A stretch of DNA of 64,000 bases from Streptomyces sp. NBC_00306. Lineage in GTDB: Bacteria; Actinomycetota; Actinomycetes; Streptomycetales; Streptomycetaceae. Position 1 is the first letter of the stretch. Each line of letters starts with the position of its first letter. Under the pieces are notes generated by a model, which did no database searches, was not told where the DNA came from, and saw nothing but the letters and a program-made list of their open reading frames with translations. The stretch covers positions 2,046,001-2,110,000 of the forward strand of contig NZ_CP108032.1 of NCBI RefSeq assembly GCF_036169555.1, read 5' to 3'. A program made the position numbers and the translations under genes. This document shows positions 56,797-64,000 of this stretch, piece by piece.

Positions 56797-58422
56797 TCAG
56801 TGGTGGCCGTGGCCGCTGCTGATCTCCCTGAACTCCTCGGGCGTCGGCTTGGGAATCTGGCTTTCCTCGCCGTAGTACGACTTGCTGAGCTTGACCCGCA
56901 TCCGCTGGGCCGGGGTGACCTTGCGGCGGACCCCGTTCTCGTCCGTCTCCGGGCCGAGCTCCTCGGGCTTGTACTGCTCGTGCGCGGTGAGCGCGTGCAG
57001 GTCGCCCTGGCTGAGCGGCTCGTGGACCTCGACGAACTCACCGTGCGGCAGGCGCTTGATGATGCCGGACTCGCGTCCGTGCAGCACCTTGTCCCGGTCG
57101 CGACGCTGAAGACCCAGACAGATCCGCTTCGTGACGATGAAGGCGATGACCGGTCCGGCGAAGAAGAAGATCCGGACGAACCAGGTGATCGCGTTGATCG
57201 ACAGATGGAAGTGGGTCGCCCAGAGGTCGTTGCCGCCACCGATCAGCAGCACGAAGTAGAGAGTCAGCCACGCCACACCGAAGGCCGTTCGGGTCGGGGC
57301 GTTGCGCGGGCGGTCCAGGATGTGGTGCTCGCGCTTGTCCCCGGTGACCCAGGACTCGATGAACGGGTAGACGGCGATCGCGACCAGCACCAGCGGGAAG
57401 ATCACCAGCGGGATGAACACACCCAGGACGAGCGTGTGGCCCCAGGCGTTGATCTCCCAGCCTGGCATCACACGGATCAGACCCTCGGAGAATCCCATGT
57501 ACCAGTCGGGCTGTGCGCCGGTGGAGACCTGGTCCGGCCGGTAGGGACCGAGTGCCCAGATCGGGTTGATCGAGGCGACCGCGGCCATCACCGAGATGAC
57601 ACCGAAGACCAGGAAGAAGAAGCCTCCGGCCTTGGCCATGTAGACCGGCAGCAGCGGCATGCCCACGACGTTGTTGTTCGTCCGGCCGGGGCCCGCGAAC
57701 TGCGTGTGCTTGTGGTAGAAGACCAGGATCAGATGGCCCACCAGCAGACCGAGCATGATGCCCGGCAACAGCAGGATGTGGACCGAGTAGAACCTGGCCA
57801 CGAAGTCGCCGCCGGGGAACTCCCCGCCGAACAGGAACATCGACAGGTACGTGCCGACGACCGGCACGGACAGGATCGCACCCTGCATGAACCGCACACC
57901 GGTGCCCGACAACAAGTCGTCCGGCAGCGAGTAACCCGTGAAACCGGTGAACATGCCGAGGACGAACAGCAGGAAGCCGAACATCCAGTTGACTTCGCGC
58001 GGCTTGCGGAACGCGCCCGTGAAGAAGACGCGCATCATGTGCACCAGCATGCCGGCGAGGAACACCAGCGCGGCCCAGTGGTGGATCTGCCGGATCAGCA
58101 GACCGCCGCGGACGTCGAAGCTGATGTCCAGCGTCGAGGCGTACGCCTCCGACATCCGCACACCCTGCATCGGGATGTAGCTGCCGTGGTACTCCACCTC
58201 GTTCATCGACGGGTGGAAGAACAGCGTCAGATACACACCCGTGAGGATGATGATGATGAAGCTGTACAGGCAGATCTCACCGAGCATGAAGGACCAGTGG
58301 TCCGGGAAGATCTTGCGCATGTTGGCCTTGGCCAGGGAGTAGATCCCCAGCCGGCCGTCCGCCCAGTCGGCAACCTTCTCGCCGGCCGGTGCCTTGCGCT
58401 TGGACTCTGCTTTGGTACTCAT
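56797..58422 (-). CDS. qcrB: Cytochrome bc1 complex cytochrome b subunit
   Basis: The product has 541 residues. It is the actinobacterial long form with eight or more helices, His pairs in RQIHHWAALVFLAGMLVHMM and YSVHILLLPGIMLGLLVGHL for the two b haems, and the Qo-site PDWY-like AQPDWYMGFSEGLI. The C-terminal extension of about 100 residues (GESQ, KPTPEEFREISSGHGHH) is typical. Start ATG overlaps the qcrA stop (ATGA), with GGGAG upstream. Part of qcrC-qcrA-qcrB. Confidence 0.97.
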   Translation of the reverse strand: MSTKAESKRKAPAGEKVADWADGRLGIYSLAKANMRKIFPDHWSFMLGEICLYSFIIIILTGVYLTLFFHPSMNEVEYHGSYIPMQGVRMSEAYASTLDISFDVRGGLLIRQIHHWAALVFLAGMLVHMMRVFFTGAFRKPREVNWMFGFLLFVLGMFTGFTGYSLPDDLLSGTGVRFMQGAILSVPVVGTYLSMFLFGGEFPGGDFVARFYSVHILLLPGIMLGLLVGHLILVFYHKHTQFAGPGRTNNNVVGMPLLPVYMAKAGGFFFLVFGVISVMAAVASINPIWALGPYRPDQVSTGAQPDWYMGFSEGLIRVMPGWEINAWGHTLVLGVFIPLVIFPLVLVAIAVYPFIESWVTGDKREHHILDRPRNAPTRTAFGVAWLTLYFVLLIGGGNDLWATHFHLSINAITWFVRIFFFAGPVIAFIVTKRICLGLQRRDRDKVLHGRESGIIKRLPHGEFVEVHEPLSQGDLHALTAHEQYKPEELGPETDENGVRRKVTPAQRMRVKLSKSYYGEESQIPKPTPEEFREISSGHGHH

Positions 58423-59492
58423 CCGCGCTCCCAGAAGGCAGGACCGACAGGCTCGTCGAAGTCGCCGAGCGCCTCGAGGTGGCCCTCGGCGTTCACACCG
58501 ATCCGCAGCTGCGGAAGGGCGTGACCGGCGGGACCGAAGATGACACGGGCGCCGTCGGCGAGGTCGAAGGTGGACTGGTGGCACGGGCACAGCACGTGGT
58601 GCGTCTGCTGCTCGTAGAGGCTGATCGGGCAGCCGACGTGCGTGCAGATCTTCGAGAAGGCCACGATGCCCTCGTGCGACCACTCGAGCTCGCGCTTGTC
58701 CTTGATGTCCTCCGGCTGGATACGGACGATCATCAGGGCCGCCTTCGCGATCTCCTTCTGGAAATCGTGGCTGTCCTCCTCCAGGCCCTCGGGCATGGCG
58801 AAGGTCAGCGAACCGACGGCGACGTCCTCGGGACGCAGCGGCTCATTCGTGTTCATGTTGATGAGCTGCTTGCCCTTGGCCCACAGCGTCGAGCGCAGCT
58901 TCTTCTCGGGCAGCGGACCGAGGTCGCGCAGCAGCACCACACCGGAGAGCGGCAGCAGCGTCAGCGCACCGAACATCGTGTTGCGGATGAGCTTGCGCCG
59001 GCCGATCGCGGACTCCTTGGCGCCCGCCGCGAAGTCGGCCATGACCTTGGCGCGGACCTCGGGCGGTGCGGCGACGGGGTGCCGCTCGTCGACCATCTCC
59101 ACGTCCGACATCAGGGTGCGGGCCCAGTGGACCGCGCCCGCGCCGATGCAGAAGAGGGCGACACCGAGCGTCATACCCAGCGCGAAGTTCAGCGCGCTGA
59201 TGTGGCCGAGCGGCCAGATGTAGACGATCTTGTTGACCGGGAAGATGACGAACGACGCGATGAACGCGACCGTTGCCAGCATCGACAGCAGGAACAGGAA
59301 GGCAACCGTGCGCTCGGAGCGCTTGGCGGCCCTCTCGTCGATGTCCTGGATACGCGGCTTGTGGGCCGGCAGTCCCGGGTCGGCGAAGGGATCGGCGTCG
59401 TGCTTGACGACGGTGGTGCCCTCGTGTCCCGCGCCGTGCGCGGCGGCCTGCTCTGCGGGCAGGTTCTCTTCTGGATTCTCTTGGCTACTCAT
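58419..59492 (-). CDS. qcrA: Rieske iron-sulfur subunit of the bc1 complex
   Basis: The product has 357 residues, with three helices as in actinobacteria (about 45-135 and 172-190). The [2Fe-2S] ligands are in CTHVGCPISLY (Cys, His) and VLCPCHQSTFD (Cys, His), near 285 and 302. Its N-terminus is Glu-rich (SSQENPEENLPAEQ). Start overlaps the qcrC stop (ATGA). Confidence 0.97.
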   Translation of the reverse strand: MSSQENPEENLPAEQAAAHGAGHEGTTVVKHDADPFADPGLPAHKPRIQDIDERAAKRSERTVAFLFLLSMLATVAFIASFVIFPVNKIVYIWPLGHISALNFALGMTLGVALFCIGAGAVHWARTLMSDVEMVDERHPVAAPPEVRAKVMADFAAGAKESAIGRRKLIRNTMFGALTLLPLSGVVLLRDLGPLPEKKLRSTLWAKGKQLINMNTNEPLRPEDVAVGSLTFAMPEGLEEDSHDFQKEIAKAALMIVRIQPEDIKDKRELEWSHEGIVAFSKICTHVGCPISLYEQQTHHVLCPCHQSTFDLADGARVIFGPAGHALPQLRIGVNAEGHLEALGDFDEPVGPAFWERG

Positions 59493-60298
59493 GACTTCTT
59501 GGCCTTAGCGGTGTGGGCCGCGACCCAGATGGCGACTGCGATCAGCGCACCCAGACCGAAGATCCAGCCGAACAGTCCCTCACTGACGGGGCCGAGGCCA
59601 CCCAGGTTGAGGCCGCCGGGGCTCTCGGACTCCTCGCCGTTCACATTCTTGATGTAAGCGATGATGTCCCGCTTCTCCTGCTCCGGCATCGTCGTGTCGG
59701 GGAAGGAGGGCATGTTCTGCGGGCCGGTCTGCATGGCCTCGTAGATGTGCTTCGGGCTCACGCCTTCCAGGCTCGGGGCGTACTTGCCGTTGGTCAGCGC
59801 ACCGCCCTCACCCGTGAAGTTGTGGCACTGGGCGCAGTTGGTGCGGAACAGGTCGCCACCCTTGGCGATGTCGGCACCCGCGGGGTTGTACTGCTTCTCG
59901 GTCGGCGTGATCGGACCGGCGCCGAGCGAGGCGATGTACGCCGCCAGCTGGTCGATCTCGGCCTGCGAGTAGATGACCTTCTTCTTCGGCACCTGGGCGC
60001 CCGGCTGCTGGGCCGGCATACGGCCGGTGCCGACCTGGAAGTCGACGGCTGCGGAGCCCACGCCGACCAGGCTCGGGCCGTCAGAGGTGCCCTGACCGCC
60101 GGTACCGTGGCAGCTGGCGCAGCCGACGGTGTAGAGCTTCTTGCCCTCCTCGATGGCGAGGGACTGGGCGGTTTCATCGGCCTGCGCCTTGTCCGCGGGT
60201 GCGAACGCGGCGTACAGCCCCCCAGTTGCCGCCAGCGCGAGGAGTAGGACGACGACCGCCGCCAGCGGATGGCGTCGTCGTGCGGAGAGCTTTTTCAC
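59489..60298 (-). CDS. qcrC: Dihaem cytochrome c subunit of the bc1 complex
   Basis: The product has 269 residues. Signal anchor at about 10-32 (HPLAAVVVLLLALAATGGLY). Haem c sites are Cys60-Ala-Ser-Cys-His64 and Cys155-Ala-Gln-Cys-His159, with axial Met in downstream loops. A C-terminal helix lies near 240-262 (GLFGWIFGLGALIAVAIWVA). The two haems bridge bc1 and cytochrome aa3 without a soluble cytochrome. It is the first gene of qcrCAB. Confidence 0.97.
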   Translation of the reverse strand: MKKLSARRRHPLAAVVVLLLALAATGGLYAAFAPADKAQADETAQSLAIEEGKKLYTVGCASCHGTGGQGTSDGPSLVGVGSAAVDFQVGTGRMPAQQPGAQVPKKKVIYSQAEIDQLAAYIASLGAGPITPTEKQYNPAGADIAKGGDLFRTNCAQCHNFTGEGGALTNGKYAPSLEGVSPKHIYEAMQTGPQNMPSFPDTTMPEQEKRDIIAYIKNVNGEESESPGGLNLGGLGPVSEGLFGWIFGLGALIAVAIWVAAHTAKAKKS

Positions 60299-60376
60299 GG
60301 ATTACCCCGGTGTCAGGATCTTCTGCGTCGATGCTTCTGGACTGTGTCTGCTTCAGGCAGCGTGTGCCTGCGCCGT

Positions 60377-60997
60377 TTACTTGATCATGTAGATCGTGGC
60401 GAAGAGGCCGATCCAGACGACATCGACGAAGTGCCAGTAGTAGGACACGACGATGGCGGCGGTTGCCTGCTCGTGGGTGAACCTCCTGGCTGCGTACGTT
60501 CTGCCGAGAACCAGCAGGAAGGCAATGAGTCCGCCCGTCACGTGCAGACCATGGAAGCCGGTGGTCAGGTAGAACACCGAGCCGTACGGGTCCGACGAGA
60601 GCGAGAGGCCCTCGTGCTTGACCAGCTCGGTGTACTCGAACACCTGGCCGCCGATGAAGATCGCACCCATCACGAACGTGATCACGAACCATGAGCGGAG
60701 CTTCTTCACGTCACCGCGCTCGGCGGCAAAGACGCCGAGCTGGCAGGTGAGGGAGGAGAGCACCAGGATCGTGGTGTTGGTCGCCGAGAACGGGAAGTTC
60801 AGGGTCGAAGCCTTCTCCGACCAGAACTCGGCCCCCGTCACCGATCGCAGGGTGAAGTACATCGCGAAGAGGGCCGCGAAGAACATCAGCTCGGAACTCA
60901 GCCAGATGATGGTTCCGACGCTGGTGAGGTTCGGTCGATTGACCGACGGGTGCGCGTGCCCGGTTTCTACTGTCGTTGCTGTCGCCACGACCGACAT
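60377..60997 (-). CDS. ctaE: Cytochrome c oxidase subunit III
   Basis: The product has 206 residues and five helices, with signatures [40 protein letters not shown] and [20 protein letters not shown]. It is part of the aa3-type oxidase; subunit I and IV genes lie 2.5 kb away. The ATG is inside a perfect 21-base palindrome. It may share a transcript with qcrCAB: 78 bases separate the genes. Confidence 0.96.
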   Translation of the reverse strand: MSVVATATTVETGHAHPSVNRPNLTSVGTIIWLSSELMFFAALFAMYFTLRSVTGAEFWSEKASTLNFPFSATNTTILVLSSLTCQLGVFAAERGDVKKLRSWFVITFVMGAIFIGGQVFEYTELVKHEGLSLSSDPYGSVFYLTTGFHGLHVTGGLIAFLLVLGRTYAARRFTHEQATAAIVVSYYWHFVDVVWIGLFATIYMIK

Positions 60998-61008
60998 TAT
61001 GTCGGTCG
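60988..61008. promoter_or_regulatory. Perfect 21-bp palindrome over the ctaE start codon
   Basis: Arms cgaccgacat (60988-60997) and atgtcggtcg (60999-61008) around a single central base. The ctaE ATG occupies 60995-60997 on the minus strand. In RNA it forms a 9-base stem with a 3-base loop next to the start codon. Confidence 0.75.
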
Positions 61009-61175
61009 CTTATCCCGCCCTCACTCCGGGGGGTGCCGTTCGGTGTGTCAGTGGCTCCCGTCCAGCCCGAACGGCCCATCGAAGCGGTGTCCGAACGGCT
61101 GTTGACCGGCTGTGGGACCGAGTAGCATCCGGCCCATCGGTTCCTGAGCCGAGCCGCCGTCGAATCGGAGGAAGA

Positions 61176-61577
61176 ATGCAGCCGACCGCCACCGTGCTGG
61201 TCTACAGCGACGACGCCAACACCCGCGAGCAGGTGCGGCTGGCGACCGGACGCAGGCCCGCGACCGACGTTCCGCCGGTCGAGTTCATCGAGTGCGCCAC
61301 GCTGCCCGCCGTACTGAAGCAGCTGGACCAGGGCGGCGTCGATGTCTGCGTGCTGGACGGCGAGACGGTTCCCGCGGGCGGTATGGGCGTGTGCCGGCAG
61401 ATCAAGGACGAGATCTTCGACTGCCCGCCCGTGCTGCTGCTGATCGGCCGCCCGCAGGACGCCTGGCTGGCCACCTGGAGCCGCGCGGAGGCCGCTGTGA
61501 CCCTTCCGGTGGACCCGGTGGAGTTCGCGGACGCACTGGCGGCCCTGCTGCGCGGCAGGCTGGCCGTGGAGGCCTGA
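61176..61577 (+). CDS. Pseudo-receiver (response-regulator-like) protein
   Basis: The product has 133 residues with the CheY-like fold: TVLVYSDDANTREQVRLATG at the start (only one of the acidic pair preserved well), Asp in VCVLDGETVPAGGMGVCRQI near 61, and VTLPVDPVEFADALAALLRG at the end. The conserved Lys before Pro reads Leu, so ordinary phospho-signalling is unlikely. ATG 61176 has GGAGGAAG immediately upstream. It lies between respiratory genes on the opposite strand. No output domain. Confidence 0.82.
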   Translation: MQPTATVLVYSDDANTREQVRLATGRRPATDVPPVEFIECATLPAVLKQLDQGGVDVCVLDGETVPAGGMGVCRQIKDEIFDCPPVLLLIGRPQDAWLATWSRAEAAVTLPVDPVEFADALAALLRGRLAVEA

Positions 61578-61596
61578 CGAGCCTGCCGCGTGCCGG

Positions 61597-62859
61597 TCAG
61601 ACCTGGGGACGCAGCCGTGCCGTGTCGACGGGGTTCGTGACGGCACCGGTGCCACCACCGGCCACCAGGGCGCTGCCCGTGCGCCACTTGTCCCAGTCCA
61701 GGTTCCAGTCGCCGAAACCGTTGCCGAACGGGTCCATCTCGTTTCCGGCACTGTTGACGACCTTCACCACGTCGCCCTCGCGGACGGTATTGAAGAACCA
61801 CTGGGCATTGCTGGTCGACATGCCCGTGCAGCCGTGGCTGACGTTCGCGGCGCCCTGCGATCCGACGGACCACGGGGCGGCGTGCACGTACTCACCGCTC
61901 CAGGTGACGCGTGTGGCGTAGTACACAGGCAGGTCGTACGACTCCGAACTGCCCTCGGCGATGCCGATGCTGGTGCCGCGCATCCGGACGAAGTACTCCT
62001 TGGCGAGCACGACCTTGATGCCGTTGCGGGTGGAGAAGCCGGGCTTGCCGGTGGTCACCGGAATGGTGTTGATCACTTCTCCGTTGCGCAGGACCGTCAT
62101 CTGGTGCGAGGCCGCGTCGGTGATGGCTTCGATCCGGTCGCCGATGGTGAGCTTCAGGCCCTTCGAGGAGCCTCCGTAGAGCTTGTTGGAGACCTTGACG
62201 CCCTGGAGGTTGCTGGAGGCGCTCACGGTCGCTCCGGAGGGCCAGTACTCCTTCGGGCGGAAGTGCAGCTTCTTGTCGTCGACCCAGTGCCAGGCGCCCT
62301 CCACCGAGGGCTGGGAGTCGACCTTGAGCGCACGTTCGACGACTTGCCGGGCGGCCTTGTCCTTGACGGGGAGGCTGAGGTCGGCCGTGATGGGCTGACC
62401 GACGCCGTACGTGCCCGCCTTCGGGCCGAAGGCGACCGTCAGGAGCCGCTTGGCCGGGGCGGTCTCGAAGGTGAGGGTGCGGCTGCCGGGTGAGCCGTCG
62501 GAGTCCTCCGTGGAGACCTTGACGGTGTACTTCGCACCGGCCGAGAGCGGGGCGGTGGAGCGCCAGCGGCTGCCGTCCGCGGAGAGTTCGCCGGCGAGGA
62601 AGTGCCCCGAGCTGTCGATGACGGTCACATCGGTGATGCGGCCGCTGTCACCCTTGGTGGTGACTTCGAGGGGCTTGTCGGGGTCGACCTTCTTCCCACT
62701 GGAGTGGGGCGTGTTGAAGGATATCTGCTCCGCCGCGTCGAACGGTGCGGCGGAGAGCGGATGGGTGTCGGGTTCGCCGCACGCGGTCGCTACCGCCCCG
62801 AGGGACACGACCAGCAAGGTGCAGCTCAGAATGGTGCGAAACCGAGGCGTCTGACTCAT
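61597..62859 (-). CDS. L,D-transpeptidase lipoprotein with Ig-like domains
   Basis: The product has 420 residues from the ATG at 62859. Lipobox VATACGEP near residue 27. Two Ig-like domains (about 45-250) precede the YkuD catalytic domain, where DLPVYYATRVTWSGEYVHAA and ANVSHGCTGMSTSNAQWFFN contain His and catalytic Cys. It crosslinks mDAP-mDAP in peptidoglycan. A TAACGT box six bases upstream supports this start. Confidence 0.94.
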   Translation of the reverse strand: MSQTPRFRTILSCTLLVVSLGAVATACGEPDTHPLSAAPFDAAEQISFNTPHSSGKKVDPDKPLEVTTKGDSGRITDVTVIDSSGHFLAGELSADGSRWRSTAPLSAGAKYTVKVSTEDSDGSPGSRTLTFETAPAKRLLTVAFGPKAGTYGVGQPITADLSLPVKDKAARQVVERALKVDSQPSVEGAWHWVDDKKLHFRPKEYWPSGATVSASSNLQGVKVSNKLYGGSSKGLKLTIGDRIEAITDAASHQMTVLRNGEVINTIPVTTGKPGFSTRNGIKVVLAKEYFVRMRGTSIGIAEGSSESYDLPVYYATRVTWSGEYVHAAPWSVGSQGAANVSHGCTGMSTSNAQWFFNTVREGDVVKVVNSAGNEMDPFGNGFGDWNLDWDKWRTGSALVAGGGTGAVTNPVDTARLRPQV

Positions 62860-62865
62860 AAGCAC

Positions 62866-62871
62866 ACGTTA
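62866..62871 (-). promoter_or_regulatory. -10 box of a probable leaderless promoter (L,D-transpeptidase gene)
   Basis: TAACGT on the minus strand, six bases before the ATG at 62859. Confidence 0.5.
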
Positions 62872-62914
62872 TGAAGATCAGTCGGTAGCGGCGCGCCGAG
62901 AGGCTGCAAATGGA

Positions 62915-62956
62915 CGGACCCGGGTCCCCCTCGCGAGTGAAGGGGATCCGGGTCCG
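62915..62956 (-). terminator. Terminator of the ctaDF genes
   Basis: A 15-base stem with one G-U pair (62915-62929 with 62942-62956), 22 bases past the ctaF stop. Confidence 0.75.
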
Positions 62957-62978
62957 CCCGTACGTTGCTGACGCGGTG

Positions 62979-63377
62979 TTACTGGTTCTGGCTCTCACCG
63001 CGGTAGTACTCGAACACCCAGCCGAAGAGTCCGACGAGGATCAGCGGCGCCGAGAAGTACAGCAGCCACCAGCCCATCGCGACGGCGAGGAAGGCGAGCG
63101 CACCACCGACGGCCAGCGAGAGCGGCTGCCAGCTGTGCGGGGAGAAGAACCCCACCTCGCCGGCCTCGTCCGCGACGTCGGCCTCCTTGTTGTCCTGCGC
63201 CATCGCGTCGACCCGCCGGGCCGTGAAGGCCAGGTAGAAGCCGATCATGATGCTCAGGCCGAAGGCCAGGAAGAGCGCGGTCGTACCGGCCGGATCCTTC
63301 GACCACACGCCGTACAGGATGGCGACGGCGAGGATGAAGAAGCTCAGCCACAGGAACATCTTGCCCTGGATCTTCAC
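62979..63377 (-). CDS. ctaF: Cytochrome c oxidase subunit IV (actinobacterial type)
   Basis: The product has 132 residues and four helices ([74 protein letters not shown]). It is the small actinobacterial CtaF. GTG start overlaps the ctaD stop by 4 bases, with AGGAGGT upstream. Needed for aa3 assembly. Confidence 0.95.
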   Translation of the reverse strand: MKIQGKMFLWLSFFILAVAILYGVWSKDPAGTTALFLAFGLSIMIGFYLAFTARRVDAMAQDNKEADVADEAGEVGFFSPHSWQPLSLAVGGALAFLAVAMGWWLLYFSAPLILVGLFGWVFEYYRGESQNQ

Positions 63378-64000
63378 TTCCCGACCTCCTTGCCGCCGAA
63401 CATCTTGGTGTCCTTCTGGCCGGCGTTCTCGAGGGTCTCGAGAGCCGCGACCTCAGGGTGGTGGAGGTCGAAGGCCGGGGATTCGGAACGGATCCGCGGC
63501 AGGGTGATGAAGTTGTGCCGGGGCGGCGGGCAGGACGTGGCCCATTCGAGTGAACGGCCGTAGCCCCACGGGTCGTCGACCACGACCTTCTTGCCGTACT
63601 TCGCGGTCTTCCACACGTTGTAGAAGAACGGCAGGACCGAGAGGCCCAGGACGAACGAGCTGATCGTGGAGATGGTGTTCAGCGCGGTGAAGCCGTCGGC
63701 GGCGAGGTAGTCCGCGTACCGCCGCGGCATGCCCTCGGCGCCCAGCCAGTGCTGGACCAGGAAGGTGCCGTGGAAGCCGATGAACAGCGTCCAGAAGGTC
63801 ATCTTGCCGAGCCGCTCGTCCAGCATCTTGCCGGTGAACTTCGGCCACCAGAAGTGGAAGCCGGCGAACATCGCGAACACCACGGTGCCGAACACGACGT
63901 AGTGGAAGTGCGCGACCACGAAGTACGAGTCGGAGACGTGGAAGTCCATCGGCGGCGAGGCCAGGATGACGCCCGTCAGACCACCGAAGGTGAAGGTGAC
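63374..64000 (-). CDS. ctaD: Cytochrome c oxidase subunit I, 3' part (cut by the window edge)
   Basis: The last 208 residues are present. The frame is open to the window edge. The core begins [19 protein letters not shown], then [20 protein letters not shown], the two histidines for the low-spin haem a and the binuclear centre region. The C-terminus extends ([20 protein letters not shown] and ending GGKEVGK). ctaF is translationally coupled downstream. Confidence 0.96.
   Translation of the reverse strand, partial: VTFTFGGLTGVILASPPMDFHVSDSYFVVAHFHYVVFGTVVFAMFAGFHFWWPKFTGKMLDERLGKMTFWTLFIGFHGTFLVQHWLGAEGMPRRYADYLAADGFTALNTISTISSFVLGLSVLPFFYNVWKTAKYGKKVVVDDPWGYGRSLEWATSCPPPRHNFITLPRIRSESPAFDLHHPEVAALETLENAGQKDTKMFGGKEVGK

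Overview
The window is chromosomal DNA of a Streptomyces or close relative. The evidence is very high GC with strong third-position GC bias, frequent GTG/TTG starts, TAnnnT -10 boxes six to nine bases ahead of start codons, an actinobacterial bc1-aa3 respiratory cluster (qcrCAB, ctaE, ctaDF), and a gene order that, as I remember it, matches the central S. coelicolor segment from the end of the division/cell-wall cluster to ctaD. I see no tRNA, rRNA, phage, plasmid or complete insertion sequence, and no antibiotic gene cluster. It reads as conserved core chromosome, so the interesting material is mostly regulatory DNA, repeats and degenerate enzymes.

Layout. 1-5 kb: a DUF58 and transglutaminase membrane pair, DUF3040, a methyltransferase and a HEPN protein. 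5.8-9.5 kb: a degenerate ABC ATPase, a YhgE/Pip membrane protein and a TetR regulator with a likely operator. 10-17 kb: DUF4126, an FAD oxidoreductase, a Tyr/Gln-rich membrane protein, metF, thiE, an Rv2175c-like DNA-binding protein and a reductase. 17-19.4 kb: a TPP riboswitch driving thiO-thiS-thiG. 19.4-19.9 kb: an array of a 36/38-bp repeat. 20-24.5 kb: a PASTA kinase (PknL type), endonuclease IV, a sulfite-oxidase-like enzyme, and bfr/bfd with an iron box. 24.6-28.1 kb: class II DAHP synthase, the trp leader peptide and attenuator, and fused TrpEG. 28-32.6 kb: a GlxA-type regulator, a saccharopine-dehydrogenase-like protein, a 223-bp element with 12-bp inverted ends, a D-lactate dehydrogenase and pfkA. 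32.7-44 kb: a MacRS-like two-component system, acyltransferase, esterase, glucokinase, ArsA-like protein, metallophosphoesterase and acyl-CoA ligase. 44-49.3 kb: PimB-like and GT87 glycosyltransferases, a lipoprotein metalloprotease and an NlpC/P60 hydrolase. 49.5-53.6 kb: a second NlpC/P60 hydrolase behind a c-di-AMP riboswitch, a NYN nuclease, a zinc ribbon protein, rhomboid and an Lrp-type RAM protein. 53.7-56.7 kb: a class V aminotransferase behind a SAM-IV riboswitch and a six-codon upstream ORF, then trpD. 56.8-64 kb: qcrB-qcrA-qcrC, ctaE, a pseudo-receiver, an L,D-transpeptidase, ctaF and the 3' part of ctaD.

Themes. Four small-molecule RNA switches or attenuators (TPP, Trp, c-di-AMP, SAM) sit within 40 kb. 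Aromatic amino acid synthesis is split into DAHP synthase with TrpEG and a distant trpD. Glycolytic entry and exit (glkA, pfkA, ldh) lie close together. Respiration occupies the right end. Two P-loop proteins have arginine in place of the Walker A lysine.
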